A stretch of 12,316 bases of DNA from contig JAFZEK010000292.1 in NCBI GenBank assembly GCA_017560705.1, positions 1-12,316 on the forward strand, in the 5' to 3' direction. The DNA is from Bacteroidales bacterium. GTDB lineage: Bacteria; Bacteroidota; Bacteroidia; Bacteroidales; P3. Of this stretch, positions 7,265 to 12,316 are shown in pieces (within the stretch, counting starts at the first letter, position 1; every line of letters begins with the position of its first letter). The position numbers and the translations under genes are program-made. The notes beneath the pieces are model-generated. The model made no database searches and was not told the DNA's origin. It saw only the letters and a list, made by a program, of their open reading frames with translations.

Positions 7265-8224
7265 ATGAAAAGAGTAATATTTAGTTTGTTGATGACAATG
7301 TTTTTCTTTATGTCTAATGGTCAAAAAGTAAACTTTAAGTTTTATGAAGGAATAAAAGAAGGTGCATTGAAAATGAAAATGGAGCAGCAAATATCGAATT
7401 TATTGACAGAGATAAATGTTGCAAATGCTGCTAATAGGAACTTAGATTATACTAAAGTTGCTATTAATCAAGATGCTCAAAGTAGTTTGGAAAATATGTG
7501 GGAGTCGTTCCATTTAAAAACGGAAGAGCTTGACATTAGTAGTGAATGTATTCTTTTTAAAGAATATTATAGGGTTAGAGGTATTAGTGTAGAAATCAAT
7601 GATCAAAAAGGATCATATGAAGGTGATGATTTTAGAGAATTGGTCATAGATTTAGACAAAACCGGACGTATAGTGAAGGTTATGTTTGGTCAACCTCAGC
7701 ACATGTATGAAAAGATATATTCAGAGGGCGAACGTCTTGGAGACATGGAACGCAGAATGCAGATAATACAATGGTGTGAATACTTAGCTAAGGCTTATTG
7801 CGACAAGAATATGAATTTTTTGGATGCTGTATATAGTGAAGACGCTCTTATTATTACAGGTAAAATACAGATGCAGTATAGAAGGGAAAAAATGGATGGT
7901 GTTAAGCTTTCCCCTGAAGCTACAGTAGTTTATACAGAACAAACAAAAACTGAATATTTGAATAATCTTGCAAGAATATTCAAGGCAAAGAAGTATGTAA
8001 ATGTTTTGTTTGAAAATTTCGAAGTGTTGCGTCACCCTGCTAAACCTAATTTTTATGGAGTGACATTGACCCAAAAATGGTTTACTCCTGGCTATAGTGA
8101 TGTCGGTACATTATTTTTGATATGGGATTTTACCAACGAGGATGAGCCTCGTATTTTAGTGCGTACATGGACTCCAGAACAAGTAGAGTCGGAATTTTCA
8201 ATTCATGATTTTGAATTGCCATAA
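7265..8224 (+). CDS. Exported protein with a probable NTF2-like domain
   Basis: The 319-residue product has a short signal peptide (1-19, ending MSNGQ). Residues about 35-150 form an unrecognised first half. From about 163 the sequence (RRMQIIQWCEYLAKAYCDKN, then FLDAVYSEDALIITGK at 185-200) resembles the first helices of the NTF2/SnoaL-like alpha+beta fold. Beta-rich sequence follows, with FYGVTLTQKWFTPGYSDVGT near 263-282 and LFLIWDF (283-289). NTF2-like folds bind small ligands or act as non-catalytic scaffolds; nothing here shows an enzyme activity. Unusually for this window, an AAAGGA (7253-7258) lies six bases before the ATG, a Shine-Dalgarno-like site that supports the start. It is the third operon gene, 17 bases after the second and 63 before the fourth. 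The fold call is by eye and moderately sure. Confidence 0.82.
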   Translation: MKRVIFSLLMTMFFFMSNGQKVNFKFYEGIKEGALKMKMEQQISNLLTEINVANAANRNLDYTKVAINQDAQSSLENMWESFHLKTEELDISSECILFKEYYRVRGISVEINDQKGSYEGDDFRELVIDLDKTGRIVKVMFGQPQHMYEKIYSEGERLGDMERRMQIIQWCEYLAKAYCDKNMNFLDAVYSEDALIITGKIQMQYRREKMDGVKLSPEATVVYTEQTKTEYLNNLARIFKAKKYVNVLFENFEVLRHPAKPNFYGVTLTQKWFTPGYSDVGTLFLIWDFTNEDEPRILVRTWTPEQVESEFSIHDFELP

Positions 8225-8287
8225 TAATTAGAGTGTTAGATAAAGAATTTATAAATAAGAAACGTAATATATATACAATTAGGACTT

Positions 8288-9808
8288 ATGAAAAAAGTAT
8301 CGATATTATTTTTTACTTTGATATTAAGTGTTACTGCTATTTCTCAACAGTTTAAAGTAGTAAACTTCTGGTTAGATGCTGAAAATCCAACTGCTCGGTT
8401 GATGAATATGCAGGATAATATGGGAAAATCTTGTGCGTTGTTGATTGTTCGAATCAATGATTATGGTGTTGAATTTAATGGTGATATAGTAGGAAAGCCA
8501 CGTTTGAGTAAGAAGATTGCAAATACTTATGAGTTGTGGATTCCGGGTAATACTCGAGAGATAGAAGTACTACCTTCTAATGAGGCTTCAGTGTATGTAA
8601 GTTTTAAAGATTATTATGCATATCCTATAGAAGGAAAAAAAGTATATGTATTGGAACTAAATAATTCAGGTGATGAGATGCAAAAGATAGATGCATCGCA
8701 AGAAAGTAGAAATACATATCCTGTTGTTCAGTCTGAATATGATAATAATACACAACCCGATGTTGAAACAGACAATGCAGAAAGCGAACCCGATGTTGAA
8801 CAGAAATATGAAGAAGTGGAAACTGTAGAAGAAACTTATGAACCACAAGTTGAACAAGTATATGAATTGCCTGTGGAGGAAAAGGTTGAACCAGTAGCTT
8901 CTTTGCCCGAACCTGAAACTGTAAAAGAAGAAATAAAACCTGAGCCAAAACTTGAACAAAAAGAAGAGGTGTTGCCAACTGAAAATAAACTAACAGTTGT
9001 TGAAGAAGTGAAAGAAAAACCAGTAGAAGCAGTTGAGACTCCAGTAGAAAAACGAGTAGAAGAGCAAATACTTGATAATGGTAATATTTCTTTTACTGTA
9101 GAAGGTGTTCAGTTTACAATGGTTTATGTGGAAGGTGGAGATTTCAATATGGGAGCTCAAAGGTTGAAAGATACTAAGCCAAACTATGATGTAGATGCAG
9201 AAGGAGGTGAGTCCCCTGTACATAATGTTATTCTATCTAATTACTATATAGGAGAAACCGAAATAACACAAGAATTGTGGCTTGCAGTAATGGGAAAATC
9301 TCAAAGTCGTTTTTTTGGAAATCCTCAAAATCCGGCAGAGCGTGTAAGTTGGGAAGATGCTAAAGAGTTTATTACTCGATTAAATGCTAAAACAGGAAAA
9401 ACATTCCGTTTGCCTACAGAAGCTGAATGGGAATATGCTGCAAGAGGTGGTAATAAAAGTCAAGGATATAAGTATTCGGGAAGCGACAACATCGACGATG
9501 TTGCATGGAATTATGAAAATTCTTCATCGAAAACATATCCGGTGAAGACTAAAAAGCCAAACGAATTAGGAATATATGATATGAGTGGCAACGTTGAAGA
9601 ATGGTGTAATGATTGGAGCGATAATTATAAAGGTCGTGCTCAAGAAAATCCTCAAGGTCCAAAAAGTGGTCAATATAGAACTTTAAGGGGTGGAAGTTAT
9701 GATGCAAAAGCTCAAAATTGTAGAGTATCTTACAGAACTTGTCATTATCCATCTACTCGTGCGATAAATTTTGGATTTAGATTAGTAATGTCGCAAACAT
9801 CTAAATAA
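8288..9808 (+). CDS. Exported SUMF1/FGE-domain protein with beta-rich N-terminal domain
   Basis: Domain order in 506 residues: signal peptide (1-19, SQ at 19-20); an N-terminal beta-rich domain (about 21-125) with GKSCALLIVR at 46-55; a Glu/Val/Pro-rich linker of degenerate VEE/PVE/EPE units (about 128-262); and a formylglycine-generating-enzyme-like (SUMF1) domain (about 268-502). SUMF1 hallmarks are FNMG (286-289), YIGETEIT (320-327), FRLPTEAEWEYAARGG (373-388), YDMSGNVEEWC (430-440), RGGSY (467-471) and INFGFRLV (493-500). Human FGE uses Cys336 and Cys341 after the GGSY motif. Here, aligned by eye, the first is Ala473 and the second Cys478, so formylglycine synthesis is unlikely. No EgtB-type DinB region is present. 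There is no lipobox, so it is probably periplasmic or secreted. The N-terminal domain recurs in the next gene. SUMF1 domains also occur in type IX secretion/gliding proteins GldK and GldJ, but those are lipoproteins with other neighbours. Confidence 0.92.
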   Translation: MKKVSILFFTLILSVTAISQQFKVVNFWLDAENPTARLMNMQDNMGKSCALLIVRINDYGVEFNGDIVGKPRLSKKIANTYELWIPGNTREIEVLPSNEASVYVSFKDYYAYPIEGKKVYVLELNNSGDEMQKIDASQESRNTYPVVQSEYDNNTQPDVETDNAESEPDVEQKYEEVETVEETYEPQVEQVYELPVEEKVEPVASLPEPETVKEEIKPEPKLEQKEEVLPTENKLTVVEEVKEKPVEAVETPVEKRVEEQILDNGNISFTVEGVQFTMVYVEGGDFNMGAQRLKDTKPNYDVDAEGGESPVHNVILSNYYIGETEITQELWLAVMGKSQSRFFGNPQNPAERVSWEDAKEFITRLNAKTGKTFRLPTEAEWEYAARGGNKSQGYKYSGSDNIDDVAWNYENSSSKTYPVKTKKPNELGIYDMSGNVEEWCNDWSDNYKGRAQENPQGPKSGQYRTLRGGSYDAKAQNCRVSYRTCHYPSTRAINFGFRLVMSQTSK

Positions 9809-9855
9809 GATATAGTGTGAAAGATAATAAAGTAGTAATATATAAAAATATGGTA

Positions 9856-11574
9856 ATGAAAAGAATTGTATTGTTTTTAAGTGGTATATTGTTATACTTT
9901 ATAGGATTTTCTCAAGAAGCTAAGGTTGCTAGTTTTGAGCATAAACCTAATAGTTTGATTGCTGTTCAAGCAAAAGTGTTGGATTTGAATGGAAATTCCT
10001 GCGCATTAGTAATAGTGCAAATTCTTGACGATAATCCGACTTTTTCGGGTAATGTCATAAAGTCATATAGGAATGGAAACAATGAGTATTATGTATGGAT
10101 GTCTGAGAAATCAAGAAATTTGAAAATTACACCGAGTAAAGCATTAGGTCTTACCGTGAAATTTGCTGATTATGGCATTCAAGACTTGAAAGGAAAGTCT
10201 GTATATGAATTAAAGATAAATCTTCCGACTTCTACATCTAAAAAAGTAGAAACACAGTATCTTGTTTTAAAATGTGATGTACCAGGTGCTGCAGTATATC
10301 TTGATGGTGCTAATTCTAGTGAGCCATTTGAAAATGGTATGTATAAAAAAACATTGCCGTTGGGGAATCATGATTATAAAGTGATAGCTCCAGGGTATAG
10401 GGATTATATAGGAAAGATTATGCTTACATCGGCTGGAAGAGAGGAAGTTTCTATAGATTTGAGATCTACTCGTTCTGTAATAACATTTGTAGTAGATGAT
10501 CCTATGGCTAATATCTATATAAATGATGAATATAAAGGTAGAGGTAAATGGTCTGGTCCATTGTCTGAAGGAAATTATCTTGTAGAAGTAAGGAAAAGAA
10601 ATTGCAAATCTGTGCAAAAGAATGTAAAGATAGAAGAAGGAACCGAAACTGTAAAATTGGATTCACCTAAACCATACGTTGGTAGCTTGAAGGTGGATTG
10701 TAATGTTTTGGATGCAGAGATTATTATTGATGGTGAGTTGTCTGACAAACTTACGCCAGCAATTATTTCGGATATTCCTGTTGGCGATTATTATGTAACT
10801 TTGAGAAAAGAAGGATATTCTAATGCTACAACATCTGTATCTATTCATGACGAACAAGAAGCATCAGTATCTTTAACTTTAACTAAGTTGACAGAGAAGG
10901 AAATAAAGGAGATTGAGAAATTGAAAATGCAAGATTCTATTTATGAAGCGAAACGAATGAATAGAACTATAGGCGGAAATCAAACTGCAGAAGTGGTTAA
11001 AAAAGACACTGCTGTTATTGATTCTGTTTCAGGTGTAGAGAATGTTACAACAAAGAAAAAGAGACGCACAAAAATTTTCTGGACGTTTAATGTAGCTTCG
11101 GATTATGTTGATGTACCTACGATAGTGAATGCAAAATTTTTAGCATCTTCTTACGGTATTACATTTGGTATGGTTAAAACTTTGGGATGGTATGTATCTA
11201 TAATGTCTAATTTTGGCACAATGGGATTATTTGGAGATTCTTATCCTGGCTATGATAATGAAACTACGTTCTTTTCAAGATACGAATTTGATCATACATT
11301 GCTTTCAGGTACTGTGGGTTTAATGATTAGACCATTCAAACCATTGGCATTGAAGTTTGGTGCAGGATATGTGTATGATAAATATTTTTATGCAGGAAAG
11401 AATGGACAATGGTATCAAGGTGATAATTTGTCTGATTATGAATTTAATGTAGGGCTTCAGCTGTTATTGGGCCATTTTACTTTTTCTGTTGATGCTATTT
11501 CTACATTGACGAACTTCGAACAAAATGGATTTGAAAAATTGTCGGGGAGAGTAGGAATTGGTTTTTCATTTTAA
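9856..11574 (+). CDS. Exported PEGA-repeat protein with C-terminal outer-membrane barrel-like domain
   Basis: With the ATG at 9856 the protein has 572 residues. In-frame GTG 9817 and ATG 9850 are possible, but the 9856 start puts the signal peptide (SQ at 19-20) and the SCAL motif (48-51) at exactly the same residue numbers as in the preceding SUMF1 protein, which argues for it. Domains: signal peptide; N-terminal beta-rich domain (about 21-124) shared with that protein; three PEGA repeats (about 135-203, 207-271, 275-344), the first with VPGAAVYLDG and the third with IIIDGE...IPVGDYYVTLRKEGY; a charged, partly helical linker (345-405); and a beta-rich C-terminal region (406-572) of alternating aromatic strands ending in Phe (IGFSF), as in outer-membrane barrels. 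This protein is the likely membrane anchor of the operon's products. PEGA modules are common in surface proteins; their ligand is generally unclear. Confidence 0.9.
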   Translation: MKRIVLFLSGILLYFIGFSQEAKVASFEHKPNSLIAVQAKVLDLNGNSCALVIVQILDDNPTFSGNVIKSYRNGNNEYYVWMSEKSRNLKITPSKALGLTVKFADYGIQDLKGKSVYELKINLPTSTSKKVETQYLVLKCDVPGAAVYLDGANSSEPFENGMYKKTLPLGNHDYKVIAPGYRDYIGKIMLTSAGREEVSIDLRSTRSVITFVVDDPMANIYINDEYKGRGKWSGPLSEGNYLVEVRKRNCKSVQKNVKIEEGTETVKLDSPKPYVGSLKVDCNVLDAEIIIDGELSDKLTPAIISDIPVGDYYVTLRKEGYSNATTSVSIHDEQEASVSLTLTKLTEKEIKEIEKLKMQDSIYEAKRMNRTIGGNQTAEVVKKDTAVIDSVSGVENVTTKKKRRTKIFWTFNVASDYVDVPTIVNAKFLASSYGITFGMVKTLGWYVSIMSNFGTMGLFGDSYPGYDNETTFFSRYEFDHTLLSGTVGLMIRPFKPLALKFGAGYVYDKYFYAGKNGQWYQGDNLSDYEFNVGLQLLLGHFTFSVDAISTLTNFEQNGFEKLSGRVGIGFSF

Positions 11575-11611
11575 ATAGGTGTTTAATATATTAATATAGA
11601 TATTGAATAAT

Positions 11612-12316
11612 ATGAATGCAATGAAGCAAGTGTTTAAAGTTTTAGGAGTATTAGCTCTATTGGTATTTTCTTCGTGTGAAAAAGCTGAAGATCCAATAAT
11701 TCCAGGTGGAGTTATTGTTATAGAAGAAAATGGAATATTAGCGAAGTATAAATTTATGCGTGTTAATGGAAGTCAATTTCAGATGGGTAGCGATAATGGT
11801 GACAATGATGAGCGTCCTGTACATCCAGTTGTTTTGTCGGATTACTATATTGGAGAAACAGAGGTTACAGCAAAACTTTGGCATGCTGTAATGGGAGATA
11901 ATCCAAGCTACTATGGTACTGATTTGGGAAGTGGTGAATATCCTGTTGAAAATGTATCTCGAGATGATGTAGATGAGTTTATCAGAAAATTGAATGATTT
12001 ATTGCCAGGCTACGGTTTTAGATTGCCCACAGAAGCAGAATGGGAATTTGCAGCTAGAGGAGGTATATACTCTAAAGGATACACATTTTCAGGTCATGAA
12101 TATTTGGGTTATATTGCATCATACAGCGGTACTACAAATTATATTTCAAGAGTAATAAATGGTAGACAGCCCAATGAGTTAGGAATATATGACATGAGCG
12201 GAAATGTATGGGAATGGTGTCAAGATGTTTATAAATCTGATTATTACAGTTCCTCTCCATCGGCTAATCCTGAAAATGAAGATTCATATCCAGGTTGTTC
12301 GTATGTAATTAGAGGA
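11612..12316 (+). CDS. SUMF1/FGE-domain lipoprotein (3' end outside window)
   Basis: 235 codons are visible; the frame is open at the window end. Residues 1-22 form a lipoprotein signal (hydrophobic core, then FSSC with Cys22), so the product should be lipidated. Acidic residues soon after the Cys (CEKAED) would be compatible with surface export in Bacteroidota, a weak inference. A short linker leads to a SUMF1 domain from about residue 48: FQMGSDNGDNDERPVHPVVL, YIGETEVT, FRLPTEAEWEFAARGG, YDMSGNVWEWCQD, ending at VIRG. The window stops within the RGGS motif, just before the positions of the catalytic cysteines, so activity cannot be judged. Unlike the SUMF1 protein two genes upstream, it lacks the N-terminal beta-rich domain and long E/V/P linker. 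The gap to the PEGA gene is 37 bases. The frame was read directly from the sequence; the start is ATG 11612, with an in-frame ATG three codons later. Confidence 0.9.
   Translation, partial: MNAMKQVFKVLGVLALLVFSSCEKAEDPIIPGGVIVIEENGILAKYKFMRVNGSQFQMGSDNGDNDERPVHPVVLSDYYIGETEVTAKLWHAVMGDNPSYYGTDLGSGEYPVENVSRDDVDEFIRKLNDLLPGYGFRLPTEAEWEFAARGGIYSKGYTFSGHEYLGYIASYSGTTNYISRVINGRQPNELGIYDMSGNVWEWCQDVYKSDYYSSSPSANPENEDSYPGCSYVIRG

Noticed and set aside
8625..8978. Minus-strand frames opposite the E/V/P linker
   Set aside because: Long antisense frames arise from the biased GAA/GTT/CCA codons of the linker; the translations show only Phe/Leu-rich low complexity.
8288..9808. Identity as GldK/PorK of type IX secretion
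   Set aside because: It shares only the SUMF1 domain; the product has no lipobox and no gldL/M/N-like genes follow.
9817..9855. GTG start extending the PEGA protein by 13 residues
   Set aside because: It would bury the signal peptide behind a polar extension; the ATG at 9856 aligns residue for residue with the paralogous N terminus.

Overview
The window reads as chromosomal DNA of a member of the Bacteroidota, most likely Bacteroidales. It is AT-rich. Most starts lack a Shine-Dalgarno sequence, and two intergenic regions carry the TTTG / TAnnTTTG promoter pair typical of this phylum. The PEGA and SUMF1-type exported proteins on the right also fit. I cannot place it to genus.

Left part (1-4181), housekeeping: the 3' end of enolase (eno, cut by the window edge) with its terminator, then mnmA (tRNA 2-thiouridylase). 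A 478-bp non-coding stretch with several hairpins separates mnmA from the convergent plsY (acyl-phosphate:glycerol-3-phosphate acyltransferase, minus strand). mtaB (tRNA methylthiotransferase, plus strand) is divergent from plsY. Its promoter contains a perfect TTACGGAT-N3-ATCCGTAA dyad.

Middle (4182-4815), non-coding: a 194-bp element with 17-bp terminal inverted repeats, flanked by TTGA on both sides, looks like a MITE. It is followed by a near-consensus Bacteroidota promoter (4623-4653). Inside the leader lies a terminator-like hairpin with a T-rich tail (4688-4740), about 75 bases before the first start codon.

Right part (4816-12316), one apparent operon of six genes, all on the plus strand with gaps of 63 bp or less. 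Every product has an N-terminal export signal. In order: an unknown exported protein; an exported protein with an internally duplicated domain and an acidic linker; an exported protein with an NTF2-like region; a protein with an N-terminal beta-rich domain, a long E/V/P linker and a SUMF1 (FGE-like) domain; a protein with the same N-terminal domain followed by three PEGA repeats and a C-terminal outer-membrane-barrel-like domain; and a lipoprotein with a second SUMF1 domain, cut by the window end. The two SUMF1 genes and the shared N-terminal domain suggest one envelope-associated assembly. Its function cannot be read from the sequence. It is the best candidate here for an undescribed system.
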